64,000 nt of DNA from Sporosarcina sp. P33 (lineage in GTDB: Bacteria > Bacillota > Bacilli > Bacillales_A > Planococcaceae), in the NCBI RefSeq assembly GCF_002077155.1, contig NZ_CP015027.1, forward strand, positions 2,086,501-2,150,500. Direction: 5' to 3'. The position numbers and the translations under genes were made by a program. How positions within the stretch are numbered: position 1 is the stretch's first letter; every line of letters starts with the position of its first letter. Below the pieces are notes generated by a model. That model was given only the letters and a program-made list of their open reading frames with translations, did no database searches and was not told where the DNA came from. Below are positions 16,608 to 25,471 of the stretch, one piece after another.

Positions 16608-17069
16608 ATGTTAACATTTGAGGAGAAACAACAGATTATAGAAGAATTTCCAGAGCTAGTGAAAAAAGAAGTATCAATGAAACGGCTGAACTATCATTAT
16701 GAAGAGTCATTATATGATAAAACCGTCGTTGTACAGCATTTGCACCCGAATGGCAACGCATTTGTCTACGTAGCGGATGTGGAAGGGTACGAAGCGGATG
16801 ACCGCGGTCTGGTCAATGTGCGGGAATTCACAGCGGATGAATTGCGTGCTGTGATCTGTGCAGCGATTGAAGGGTTGGCGACAGAAGTGCAGGAAGCGGA
16901 CCCGATTGCTGAAACATGGCAAAATTCCAATGGCCAGAAGCTGACACTTCTCGAGGAAGACGGTTTCTTTAACATCTACCACGAAGCAAATCTGGAAGAA
17001 GGCTTTGGAGATTATTCGGAAGCGGCAAGCTATCTGAAAGAAGAAGGCTTTGCAGTCAAAACGAAATAA
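16608..17069 (+). CDS. conserved-looking hypothetical acidic cytosolic protein
   Basis: A 153-residue soluble, acidic protein not recognised. The N-terminal half has FPELVKKEVSMKRLNYHYEE and a strand-rich segment KTVVVQHLHPNGNAFVYVAD. The C-terminal half repeats a similar strand pattern (NGQKLTLLEEDGFFNIYHEA), ending in a short helix EAASYLKEEGF. AGAAAGAAGGAAAACC precedes the ATG. It lies between two tiny membrane-protein genes on the same strand and probably shares their transcript, which ends in the terminator at 17268. No function is proposed. Confidence 0.8.
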   Translation: MLTFEEKQQIIEEFPELVKKEVSMKRLNYHYEESLYDKTVVVQHLHPNGNAFVYVADVEGYEADDRGLVNVREFTADELRAVICAAIEGLATEVQEADPIAETWQNSNGQKLTLLEEDGFFNIYHEANLEEGFGDYSEAASYLKEEGFAVKTK

Positions 17070-17090
17070 TAGCAATAGGGGTGAAGTTGA

Positions 17091-17258
17091 ATGAAGGGTA
17101 AGACAGTTGCAATTGGTCTCGTGATCATGCTGATTATCGTCGTCGCGGCTATCATTCTCATGGTACAGGCCACATTCAGAAATAATCCTGTACAGAAAAA
17201 TCATCAATCAATGGACAACCAGCCCTACACCGAAACCGGTACATTCGGCTGGCAATAA
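17091..17258 (+). CDS. 55-residue N-terminally anchored membrane protein
   Basis: A short frame with start MKGKTVAIGLVIMLIIVV and one strong hydrophobic segment (about 5-26), followed by a polar tail rich in N, Q and T ending TGTFGWQ. AGGGGTGAAG lies upstream at good spacing. The topology suggests an N-in, C-out anchor with a 29-residue exposed tail. It follows the 153-residue gene by 21 bases and is directly followed by a strong terminator, which supports a real gene end. Function is unknown. Confidence 0.65.
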   Translation: MKGKTVAIGLVIMLIIVVAAIILMVQATFRNNPVQKNHQSMDNQPYTETGTFGWQ

Positions 17259-17267
17259 ATATAACGA

Positions 17268-17311
17268 ACTGTCCGGAATATCCCAAAGCGGGGTGTTCCG
17301 GACAGTTTTTT
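17268..17311 (+). terminator. intrinsic terminator of the small-protein cluster
   Basis: ACTGTCCGGAA (17268-17278) pairs perfectly with TTCCGGACAGT (17296-17306), with additional CCC/GGG pairing in the loop, and is followed by a T-run. Confidence 0.93.
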
Positions 17312-17443
17312 GTTTGGAGAAGTTTTGCTGTGTGCGTTGGAGCAGGGGGAGGGCGCATCAAGGCTGTCCCGCATCGTCCCATCACACACCACAAAAAAAC
17401 GCCCAAAGTCCAGTCAACTGACCAAACTCTGAGCGGCTCCATC

Positions 17444-19594
17444 TTATTTATTCGAATAATGCTTCGGATTGTTTGAACGATACAAACCTTTGCCGAACGG
17501 CAGCCACCAGTTCCATTTACCGAACAGCTTCATTAAACTTGGGACCAGCAACAAGCGAATGATTGTCGCATCGATTGCCACAGCTATCGCAATGCCGACG
17601 CCGATTTGCTTGACCGGCATGACGTCCGTGAATGCGAATGCACCTGTCAGAACGATCATGATGAGGGCGGCGGATGTGATCACTTTACTCGTTGTCGCGA
17701 GCCCCTCCACGGTAGATTTATCATTATCGAATGACTGCGCGAATTCCTCCTGCATTCTGGAAATAAGGAACACTTCGTAATCCATGCTCAAGCCGAATAC
17801 CAGACTAAAGACAATGACCGGGATAATGAGCGCCACCGTGCCGGGATTTAATCCGAAATGGCCATACTGGAATATATAAACAAGTATGCCGAACGTTGCA
17901 GACAGCCCGAGAATATTCATCAGAATCGCTTTCACTGGAATGATGAATGAACGGAAAGCAAACATTAGAATGAAAAACGTAGAAACGATGATAATCAGCA
18001 ATACATAAACGATATGACCTGCAATTTCATCGAAAATCTCCTGATTGAACCGAGGTTCCCCGCCAAGCAGAAGGTCAAAGCCGGTATCTTTGTCAGACCA
18101 GTCGCGGACCCAATCCTGTGCTTCATTGGAACTGCCGTCAGCTGCGAGTGTGACCGGGATGAGCAGACGGTTGCCGCTGTCCGTAAAGTTTTTTAGCACC
18201 GGATTGAGCTGATCGTACATTTGCGGGATGCGCAATGTCTGCTCCCACTGGGTGACGTCATCCAAACCGCTGATTGTAAAAATGGTTGATACGTTCTTAA
18301 CCAGCGCATCGCCGGTCAATTGATTCTGCAGCGTCAGCATATCCGTCAGACCTTCTGTTGTCTTCCAGCTGCCGTCGCGTTCTGCGATCAGAAAGACGGT
18401 GCTTTCATCTCCCAGTCCGAATTCATCTTCCATCTTCTCGAAAGCCAACCGGGTATCGAATGAGTCCGGCAATGAATCAATCTGCGGTATCGTCAATTCC
18501 ATGTTCTTTACTGGAATTACTGCGATTGCAAGCAGCACGAACGCTGCAGCCGCAATTGTTACCGGACGTTTCATCACGCTGTGAGCGAATTTTCGCCAGC
18601 CGTTCGCATCTTCACCGCGCTCTTTTAACAAGCGTCCCTTGTGGATCCGTCCGCCAAGCATCAGCAGCACGGCAGGCAATAAAGTAAGTGACGAAATGAC
18701 TGCCATCCCGACGACGATCATGCCGCCGAGTGCAATATTCCCGAAAATATCCACTTTGATCAGCAGCATTGCGCCTAAGCCGATAAAGACACAAATCGCA
18801 GAGAAGATAATCGAACGTCCGGCCGTGCAAATCGTCATGATGACAGATTCCACAGTACTGCGCTTTTTCAGCTCCTCACGATACCGGCTGATGAATAATA
18901 ACGCAAAGTCGATACTGAGTGCGAGGCCGAGCATCGGTACGATATTCAGCACGAAAATCGACAAATCAACGGTGTTGCCGAGCAATGCCAGGATCCCGAG
19001 TGAAGATACGACAGTGCCGATTCCGACAATCAGCGGAACGAATGAGGCAACGACTGTGCCGAAAGCAAACAGCAGGACGACAATGGCAATAGGTAAACCA
19101 ATAGCCTCAGCCGTCATCAAATCACGCTGGCTCGCCACGTTGACGTCGTGTTCAAATGCTCCGCCGCCGGTAAGGGTAATACCTGATTCGCCATGAATGG
19201 TTTCGCGGATATCTTCTACGGCTTGCGGCATATTATCCGGAGCTTCATTAAAATGGAGCAGGGCATAAGACAGCTTATTGGTATACTGTGCTTTTTCTGT
19301 CAGCGGTGAAACGGTCTCAGATACGATGTCAAGTGCATCCAGTCTGTCAAGGGCGGATTGAATTTCATTGTCCGATTTTCCTTCGAATACTAGAAATAAT
19401 GATTCTGCCGGCAATCCAAAGTCTTCGGAGACGATTTTCATAACCTGTTCATGTTCGCCGTCTACACGGAATCCATCACCCGCAAGCAAGCCGGGAAGCT
19501 GAATGGCAAAATAGGTCATTGCGCCAAACAGGAAGATCCAGAAGGTGAAAATCCATTTATATGACCGGGTCACAAACTTAGCGAAGTTGCGCAA
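17444..19594 (-). CDS. MMPL/RND-family transporter (YdfJ-like)
   Basis: A 716-residue protein with the two-fold MMPL layout: one N-terminal membrane helix, an extracytoplasmic domain (about 45-155), five helices, then a second helix, domain and helix set. Segments such as SIDFALLFISRYREEL and FGLSMDYEVFLISRMQEEF are the conserved paired helix-4 motifs of this family; SMDYEVFL carries the proton-relay-like acidic residue. It would export a lipid or hydrophobic compound using the proton gradient. The TTG at 19594 is chosen because GAGGAGGAA lies just upstream; an in-frame ATG at 19630 has no ribosome site. It appears monocistronic. Confidence 0.9.
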   Translation of the reverse strand: MRNFAKFVTRSYKWIFTFWIFLFGAMTYFAIQLPGLLAGDGFRVDGEHEQVMKIVSEDFGLPAESLFLVFEGKSDNEIQSALDRLDALDIVSETVSPLTEKAQYTNKLSYALLHFNEAPDNMPQAVEDIRETIHGESGITLTGGGAFEHDVNVASQRDLMTAEAIGLPIAIVVLLFAFGTVVASFVPLIVGIGTVVSSLGILALLGNTVDLSIFVLNIVPMLGLALSIDFALLFISRYREELKKRSTVESVIMTICTAGRSIIFSAICVFIGLGAMLLIKVDIFGNIALGGMIVVGMAVISSLTLLPAVLLMLGGRIHKGRLLKERGEDANGWRKFAHSVMKRPVTIAAAAFVLLAIAVIPVKNMELTIPQIDSLPDSFDTRLAFEKMEDEFGLGDESTVFLIAERDGSWKTTEGLTDMLTLQNQLTGDALVKNVSTIFTISGLDDVTQWEQTLRIPQMYDQLNPVLKNFTDSGNRLLIPVTLAADGSSNEAQDWVRDWSDKDTGFDLLLGGEPRFNQEIFDEIAGHIVYVLLIIIVSTFFILMFAFRSFIIPVKAILMNILGLSATFGILVYIFQYGHFGLNPGTVALIIPVIVFSLVFGLSMDYEVFLISRMQEEFAQSFDNDKSTVEGLATTSKVITSAALIMIVLTGAFAFTDVMPVKQIGVGIAIAVAIDATIIRLLLVPSLMKLFGKWNWWLPFGKGLYRSNNPKHYSNK

Positions 19595-19700
19595 AATAAT
19601 TCCTCCTCGAGCGATATAGGAAACGATCAATAAGTAGTTCTATGCCTATCATAACAAGTAAATATTGGAAAGTCCCGTGGGATTAAGGAAAGAAAACCAT

Positions 19701-19731
19701 AAAAAAACCACTCCCTAAAAGGAAGTGGTTT
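19701..19731 (-). terminator. intrinsic terminator of the cold-shock gene
   Basis: On the minus strand AACCACTTCC pairs with the GGGAGTGGTT arm (one mismatch) over a short loop and is followed by a run of seven U residues. Confidence 0.88.
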
Positions 19732-19742
19732 GTAAGGTTAAA

Positions 19743-19943
19743 TTAGTTTTTAGTAACGTTAGTTGCTTGAAGTCCGCGTTGTCCTTGTTCGATTTCGAAA
19801 GACACGTCTTGACCTTCTTCAAGAGTTTTGAATCCGTCGCCTTGGATAGCTGAGAAGTGTACGAATACATCGTCGCCATCTTCACGTTCGATGAAGCCAT
19901 AACCTTTTTCTGCGTTAAACCATTTTACTTTACCTTGTTCCAT
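19743..19943 (-). CDS. csp: cold-shock protein (CspA/B family)
   Basis: A 66-residue single cold-shock domain. It carries both RNA-binding motifs: KGYGFIER (RNP1-like) and VFVHFSAI (RNP2-like), after [11 protein letters not shown]. It binds single-stranded RNA and DNA and acts as an RNA chaperone. The ATG at 19943 is preceded by GAGGAGGAAACAA. A promoter lies about 120 bases upstream, leaving the long leader typical of cold-shock genes. It is monocistronic with its own terminator. Confidence 0.97.
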   Translation of the reverse strand: MEQGKVKWFNAEKGYGFIEREDGDDVFVHFSAIQGDGFKTLEEGQDVSFEIEQGQRGLQATNVTKN

Positions 19944-20060
19944 GTTTGTTTCCTCCTCGTGCACAATTGTGTACACATTGTATTACTATCCTTGCTCAAT
20001 TTCTTAAAAACGGTCGAGATGAAATCGCTGACCAACGTCGAACAAAAATAATTCTCCTTT

Positions 20061-20089
20061 ATCATAACAAGTATTGTTAGATATTGCAA
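20061..20089 (-). promoter_or_regulatory. sigma-A promoter of the cold-shock gene
   Basis: On the minus strand TTGCAA (20084-20089) and TATGAT (20061-20066) are separated by 17 bases. The predicted transcript has a leader of about 110 nt before the csp ATG. Confidence 0.65.
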
Positions 20090-20135
20090 GTTAAAAGTTC
20101 CATGCATGAAAAATCCCAAGTAAAGTTTACTGGGA

Positions 20136-21134
20136 TTAAAGGAAAACAGACAGCACTTTATAGATGACTGCCGCGACTGCTGCAGAGATGGGCATAGTAA
20201 TGATCCACGTCAGAACGATTCGTTGTGCGACGCCCCATTTCACGCCTTTCAAGCGCTGAGCCGATCCAACCCCCATGATGGACGAAGAGATGACGTGCGT
20301 CGTACTGACCGGCAGGTGGAGAAGGGTGGCGCCAAAAATGATGGCAGCGGAGTTCAAGTCTGCCGCAATCCCGTGAATCGGACGGATTTTCATAATCTTG
20401 CCGCCGACCGTCTTAATGATTTTGTAGCCGCCTATAGATGTGCCGATGCCCATCGAGGTGGCCGCAGCAATACGGACCCACAGCTGGATATCATCAGTCG
20501 TCTGCAATTCCGCCGCGATCAATGCCATTGTAATAATTCCCATCGCTTTTTGTGCGTCGTTCGTTCCGTGAGTAAATGATTGAACAGCCGCCGTACCAAT
20601 TTGCATATAGCGGATTCGGCGGTTCGCTTTGAATAAATTACGGTTCTTCAGGACAGCCCGCAATACGGTCATCACAATGAAACCGCCAACCAGGGCAATG
20701 ACAGGGGATAACAGAAGAGCCTGAATGATCTTAATGAAGCCGCTGTAATTTAAAATACCGAAACCCGCCGCCGCAATAGCTGCACCCGCGATGGAGCCGA
20801 TCAGTGCATGCGAAGAGCTGGAGGGAATTCCGAAATACCACGTCACCAAATTCCAGATGATTGCCGAAACAAGTGCCGCCAAAATAACGAGAGACCCATT
20901 TTCCAATAAAAACGGATCGATAATGTCTTTCGTAATGGTCTTCGCAACGCCTGTAAATGTCAATGCCCCGACAAAGTTCATTACCGCAGCGAGCATAATA
21001 GCCGACCGCGGTTTTAGTGCACGCGTTGAGACTGAAGTGGCAATCGCGTTGGCGGTATCGTGAAAACCATTGATGAAGTCAAATGCTAAAGCAAAAATGA
21101 CGACGAGAATGGTCAAAATGAGAATCATATCCAT
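20136..21134 (-). CDS. PiT-family inorganic phosphate transporter
   Basis: A 332-residue integral membrane protein with two inverted family signatures: FDFINGFHDTANAIATSVS near residues 14-32 and SFTHGTNDAQKAMGI near 191-205. It imports phosphate (usually as a metal-phosphate complex) with protons at low affinity. It follows the DUF47/PhoU-like gene by 13 bases on the same strand, the standard pit accessory arrangement in Bacillales. Confidence 0.95.
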   Translation of the reverse strand: MDMILILTILVVIFALAFDFINGFHDTANAIATSVSTRALKPRSAIMLAAVMNFVGALTFTGVAKTITKDIIDPFLLENGSLVILAALVSAIIWNLVTWYFGIPSSSSHALIGSIAGAAIAAAGFGILNYSGFIKIIQALLLSPVIALVGGFIVMTVLRAVLKNRNLFKANRRIRYMQIGTAAVQSFTHGTNDAQKAMGIITMALIAAELQTTDDIQLWVRIAAATSMGIGTSIGGYKIIKTVGGKIMKIRPIHGIAADLNSAAIIFGATLLHLPVSTTHVISSSIMGVGSAQRLKGVKWGVAQRIVLTWIITMPISAAVAAVIYKVLSVFL

Positions 21135-21147
21135 CGCTTATAGCTCC

Positions 21148-21768
21148 TTATGCGTTACGCATGATGATGGTTTCGATGTTGTTCGCCACGTCCTGGCAAT
21201 AGTCCGCGATATCTTCAAGCAGCTCATACAGATCTTTCAGCTGAATGATGCGGATCGGGTCTTTCTCGCGAATGAATAACTGCTTAATCGACGTCCGTAA
21301 GACTTCGTCGCAAATCCGTTCATATTCTTTGATCTGCACTGCATGTGTGCGCATTTCAACAAGCTTCTTTTTCGTCAGCAATTCCATCGCCTTCACGATT
21401 TCATCGGTGCTTTTCGTAATATTCGTAATGAATTTCTGCATGTATTCATCGATATCAATGAGCGAAAACATTTCAAGGTTTGCAAGGAAGTGTTCGATGC
21501 CGTCCAGGATATCATCCATTTTAATCGCGATATTTAAAATATCTTCCCGTTCAATCGGTGTCATGAACGACGTATTCAGCTTCGTAATCAGTTCATGGAT
21601 CAGGGTGTCGCCGGCTGTTTCATATTCTTTCATTTGAATACTGACCTCTTTCAGATCAGCGACCGTTTCAACTTGGAAATCATTTGCATAATACATGGAT
21701 TCTTGCACGTGTTTGGCGATGTCCAATAACGCAGTGAAAAACGGATCAGGTTTACGCGGGCCCAGCAT
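21148..21768 (-). CDS. DUF47 PhoU-like accessory protein of the Pit transporter
   Basis: A 206-residue, mainly helical protein. MLGPRKPDPFF opens the sequence, and the long helices containing KEYETAGDTLIHELITKLN and KMDDILDGIEHFLANL match the DUF47 (PhoU-like) family that is coupled to PiT transporters and thought to modulate phosphate uptake. The start at 21768 is chosen for its GGAGGTAATAAT ribosome site; an in-frame ATG at 21858 lacks one. It is first in a two-gene operon with the transporter. Confidence 0.93.
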   Translation of the reverse strand: MLGPRKPDPFFTALLDIAKHVQESMYYANDFQVETVADLKEVSIQMKEYETAGDTLIHELITKLNTSFMTPIEREDILNIAIKMDDILDGIEHFLANLEMFSLIDIDEYMQKFITNITKSTDEIVKAMELLTKKKLVEMRTHAVQIKEYERICDEVLRTSIKQLFIREKDPIRIIQLKDLYELLEDIADYCQDVANNIETIIMRNA

Positions 21769-22018
21769 ATTATTACCTCCATCCAGTAGTGAAATCGATA
21801 GTCTCTTCATCATAACAAAATCTTTATGTAAAAAGATAGCGAACATTGTAGAATACATGCGTAATTTGCGTGAAATTATAGACTTTGAATGGCTGACTGA
21901 ACATTTATAGGTAATTGGGCATTCTGACAGGTGAAAGGGTATGTCGCATAAACCTTCAAGCGATATACGTTCTTTGCTATACTGAATGAATTCTATAGAA
22001 GAAAAGGGTTTTGTACAT

Positions 22019-23236
22019 ATGAATAACCAATTACAAAAAAGAATACCGTTGCCTACTGTCTGGCTCGTCTTGCTGCTCGGTTCTTTGACAGCGTTCGGCC
22101 CGCTGTCGATGGATATGTATTTGCCGGGATTGCCTGTCGTGGCTCATGACCTGCAGGCATCCACATCACTTGTCCAATTAAGTCTAACAGCCTGTCTGAT
22201 CGGTTTAGGCGCAGGGCAGCTGATTTTTGGCCCGATGAGTGACATTTACGGCAGGCGCAAGCCGCTCATCACTACGCTCGTAGTGTACGCCATCGCTTCA
22301 TTTTTATGTGCGTTCAGTACGAACATCGGGGCTTTTGTTTTACTGCGTTTCATCCAGGGAATGACAGGTGCGGCGGGGATTGTCATCGCAAGAGCGTGTG
22401 CGCGTGATTTGTATACGGGGAGTGAGCTGACGAAGTTTATGGCGATGCTGTCAATCGTTAACGGGGCAGCACCGATTCTCGCGCCGATTGCTGGCGGTGT
22501 GGTGCTGAACTTTGCCTCGTGGCAATTTGTGTTCTTTATCCTCGGCGGCATTGGCTTGCTGATGTTTTTATCGACGGCTCTCTTTTTACCCGACACTCTG
22601 CCTGTAAAACAGCGGGCAGAAGGCGGAATGCTTGCAGTCGTCAAGACGTTTGGCGGACTGTTGAAGGACAAATGGTTCATGGGCATCGCGTTGACGCAAG
22701 GATTGATCATGTCGAGTATGTTCGCATATATAGCGGGCTCTCCATTCGTTTTGCAGAATCTGTATGATGTTACGGCTCAGCAGTTTTCTTTATTCTTCGC
22801 TTTGAATGGCGTGGGAATCATTACTGCGGCGCAGGTGACCGGACGTTTAGCGGGCAGAATTCATGAAGTGAAGTTTTTGCGCACAGGTGTGCTGATTTCA
22901 TTCGCCGGCAGTATCCTTCTTCTATTAACGGTCTGGAATAAATGGCCGCTCGCTGTCATCGCATGTGCATTATTTATGGTAGTCGCGAGTGTGGGCATGG
23001 TTTCCACTTCATCATTCTCGCTTGCGATGCAAAGTCAGGGAAAGTCGGCAGGAAGCGCAGCAGCGTTTCTCGGTCTGTTGCCCTTTATTGGCGGCGCCAC
23101 TGTGTCACCGCTCACAGGTCTTGCGGGTGACAGTTCCGCCTGGCCGCTCAGTATCGTGGTGCTGACATGCAGTGCGGGTGCAGTAGTGATATTTTTCACC
23201 GTGGTCCGGAAAGCGTTTCTATTGCAGAAGTTGTAA
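22019..23236 (+). CDS. Bcr/CflA-type multidrug MFS exporter
   Basis: A 405-residue, 12-helix MFS transporter. GPLSMDMYLPGLPVVA in the first helix and the loop 2-3 signature GPMSDIYGRRKPL are characteristic of the Bcr/CflA drug-resistance subfamily; RFIQGMTGAAGIVIARA is the helix 4 motif. The substrate is unknown; the family includes bicyclomycin and chloramphenicol exporters. The ATG at 22019 follows AGAAAAGGG, whereas an earlier ATG at 21986 lies right at the likely transcription start (TATACT at 21978-21983). Confidence 0.9.
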   Translation: MNNQLQKRIPLPTVWLVLLLGSLTAFGPLSMDMYLPGLPVVAHDLQASTSLVQLSLTACLIGLGAGQLIFGPMSDIYGRRKPLITTLVVYAIASFLCAFSTNIGAFVLLRFIQGMTGAAGIVIARACARDLYTGSELTKFMAMLSIVNGAAPILAPIAGGVVLNFASWQFVFFILGGIGLLMFLSTALFLPDTLPVKQRAEGGMLAVVKTFGGLLKDKWFMGIALTQGLIMSSMFAYIAGSPFVLQNLYDVTAQQFSLFFALNGVGIITAAQVTGRLAGRIHEVKFLRTGVLISFAGSILLLLTVWNKWPLAVIACALFMVVASVGMVSTSSFSLAMQSQGKSAGSAAAFLGLLPFIGGATVSPLTGLAGDSSAWPLSIVVLTCSAGAVVIFFTVVRKAFLLQKL

Positions 23237-23382
23237 GCTTCAAGCGGCGGAATCTGAAAAAGTGCACACCTCTTGCTTAGCATGTAACGCACCGCCCAAC
23301 CCTTATTAATTCAAATTTAACCGAAAATAAGGCATGATAGAGATAGAGAGTCTGATTATTATTTCGAGAGGTGGATGGAAAG

Positions 23383-24765
23383 ATGGAATATCGTATTGAG
23401 CACGACACGTTCGGAGAAATACAAGTACCTGCAGACAAGTTATGGGGAGCGCAGACGCAGCGCAGTAAGCAAAACTTTAAAATCGGCGGTGAACGTATTC
23501 CGCTTGGTGTAATCCAGGCTTTTGCCCATTTGAAAAAATCAGCAGCGATAGCAAGTCATTCCTACGGCAACTTATCCGAAGCGAAGATGAAAGCGATTAA
23601 AGCAGCAGCGGAAGAAGTGATCGAAGGGAAATGGGACGAGCATTTCCCGTTAGTCGTCTGGCAGACAGGAAGCGGCACGCAGTCCAACATGAACATGAAC
23701 GAAGTGCTTGCGAACCGCGGCAATCAGCTGCTTGAGGAGTGGGGCGAGGAAGAGCGCCTGCACCCGAATGATGACGTCAATAAATCACAGAGTTCCAACG
23801 ACACATTCCCGACAGCGCTTCACGTAGCGGGTGTTGTAGCGGTAGAGCGCGAAGTACTGCCGGCAATTGATAAATTAAAAGAAACACTTCATAAAAAATC
23901 TGAAGACTTTATGGATATTATCAAGATCGGACGCACGCACCTGCAAGACGCGACGCCACTGACGTTAGGACAGGAAATCAGCGGATGGCACCGTATGCTG
24001 GAGAAAACGCGCAGCATGCTCGAAGCAAGCGTCCAGTCTATGAAAGAGCTGGCAATTGGCGGAACAGCTGTCGGTACAGGACTCAACGCACCTGCTGGCT
24101 TCGGTGACAAAGTGGCGGAAGAAATTTCAAAATCCGTTGGCATCGAATTTACATCAGCAGAGAATAAATTCCATGCACTGACAAGCTATGATGAAGTAGT
24201 GTACACACACGGTGCGCTAAAAGCATTAGCTGCGGACCTGATGAAAATTGCGAATGACGTACGCTGGCTGGCAAGCGGACCGCGTTCGGGCATTGGCGAA
24301 ATTACGATTCCGGAAAACGAACCGGGCAGCTCGATTATGCCGGGTAAAGTGAACCCGACACAAAGTGAAGCATTAACGATGGCCGTGGCTCAAGTAATGG
24401 GTAACGATGCGACGATCGGCTTCGCAGCGAGCCAGGGGAACTTTGAACTGAACGTTTTCAAGCCGGTTATCATCTATAACTTCCTGCAATCATCGAAACT
24501 GCTTGCTGACGGCATGATCAGCTTCAATGATAACTGTGCAGTCGGAATTGAACCGAACCGTGAAGAAATCGACAATAAAGTAAAGAATTCATTGATGCTG
24601 GTGACAGCGTTGAACCCGCATATCGGTTATGAAAATGCAGCGAAAATTGCGAAGAAGGCTCACAAAGAGGGAACGACGCTGAAAGAAGCGGCGCTTTCCA
24701 CCGGTTTATTAACAGAAGAGCAATTTGACGAATACGTAGATCCAAGCAAAATGACAGGACTATAA
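23383..24765 (+). CDS. fumC: class II fumarate hydratase
   Basis: A 460-residue homotetrameric TCA-cycle enzyme interconverting fumarate and malate. The signature [16 protein letters not shown] is intact, as are [18 protein letters not shown], the [19 protein letters not shown] block and [16 protein letters not shown] with the catalytic histidine. It is the oxygen-stable, iron-sulfur-free class. The ATG at 23383 follows GAGAGGTGG; a GTG twelve bases earlier overlaps that ribosome site. It stands alone. Confidence 0.97.
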   Translation: MEYRIEHDTFGEIQVPADKLWGAQTQRSKQNFKIGGERIPLGVIQAFAHLKKSAAIASHSYGNLSEAKMKAIKAAAEEVIEGKWDEHFPLVVWQTGSGTQSNMNMNEVLANRGNQLLEEWGEEERLHPNDDVNKSQSSNDTFPTALHVAGVVAVEREVLPAIDKLKETLHKKSEDFMDIIKIGRTHLQDATPLTLGQEISGWHRMLEKTRSMLEASVQSMKELAIGGTAVGTGLNAPAGFGDKVAEEISKSVGIEFTSAENKFHALTSYDEVVYTHGALKALAADLMKIANDVRWLASGPRSGIGEITIPENEPGSSIMPGKVNPTQSEALTMAVAQVMGNDATIGFAASQGNFELNVFKPVIIYNFLQSSKLLADGMISFNDNCAVGIEPNREEIDNKVKNSLMLVTALNPHIGYENAAKIAKKAHKEGTTLKEAALSTGLLTEEQFDEYVDPSKMTGL

Positions 24766-24852
24766 TAACTGTCATAAAATTGTACGTTCGTTTCGCTCGT
24801 AATCCTTGTATACTGAAGGCATTACGTCTATACAAAGGAGTCAGAACCATAT

Positions 24853-25377
24853 ATGAAAAAGAAATTACTTGCAGGGCTGGCTGCACTGACATTAGTGCTT
24901 GCGGCATGCGGAAACGGCGCAACAGAAAAACCGGCTGAAACAGATCCGCAAGATGCACGTGCAGAAGCAGGGCATGACCACATGGAGCATCTACCGAACG
25001 GTGATCTGCAGGAAGTAACAGCTTCAGCAGATATCCTGCCATCCTTCCTTGACGATAAGACGGAAGATATGCGCATGGTCTACCAAGTCGCAGCCAAAGC
25101 AACAGATGTGCTAGAATACATGCCTTGCTACTGCGGCTGCGGCGACAGCGCTGGCCATGAAAACAATATGAATTGTTTTCTTGATGAAATACGAGAAGAT
25201 GGCTCGGTTGTCTGGGACGATCACGGCACACGCTGCCTAGTTTGCCTGGAGATCGCCGTGAAATCGGTACAAATGAAACAAGACGGTAAATCCATGAAAG
25301 AAATTCGTGACGCAATCGACACGGAATACGGCAATGGAAACTATGCAAAACCAACAGATACTCCAATGCCAGCTTAA
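24853..25377 (+). CDS. PCYCGC-motif lipoprotein
   Basis: A 174-residue lipoprotein with a signal peptide ending in LAAC, a short acidic and His-containing linker, and a domain carrying MPCYCGCGDSAGHENNMNCF, the defining PCYCGC motif of a Bacillales family of unknown function. A second cysteine pair, TRCLVCLEI, follows. The clustered cysteines suggest metal binding or thiol redox at the outer membrane face, but this is inference. AAAGGAGTCAG precedes the ATG by a usable distance. A terminator follows, then repeat array 3. Confidence 0.88.
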   Translation: MKKKLLAGLAALTLVLAACGNGATEKPAETDPQDARAEAGHDHMEHLPNGDLQEVTASADILPSFLDDKTEDMRMVYQVAAKATDVLEYMPCYCGCGDSAGHENNMNCFLDEIREDGSVVWDDHGTRCLVCLEIAVKSVQMKQDGKSMKEIRDAIDTEYGNGNYAKPTDTPMPA

Positions 25378-25390
25378 TGAGTTGGCTATG

Positions 25391-25421
25391 AACCCCTTTC
25401 TACCGTGGAAAGGGGTTTTTT
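25391..25421 (+). terminator. intrinsic terminator after the PCYCGC lipoprotein gene
   Basis: AACCCCTTTC (25391-25400) pairs perfectly with GAAAGGGGTT (25408-25417) over a seven-base loop, then a T-run. Confidence 0.93.
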
Positions 25422-25471
25422 GACTTTGGAATATGTGTGGAGTCTCGGGGGTGAGGTGAGAAGACTCCGCC

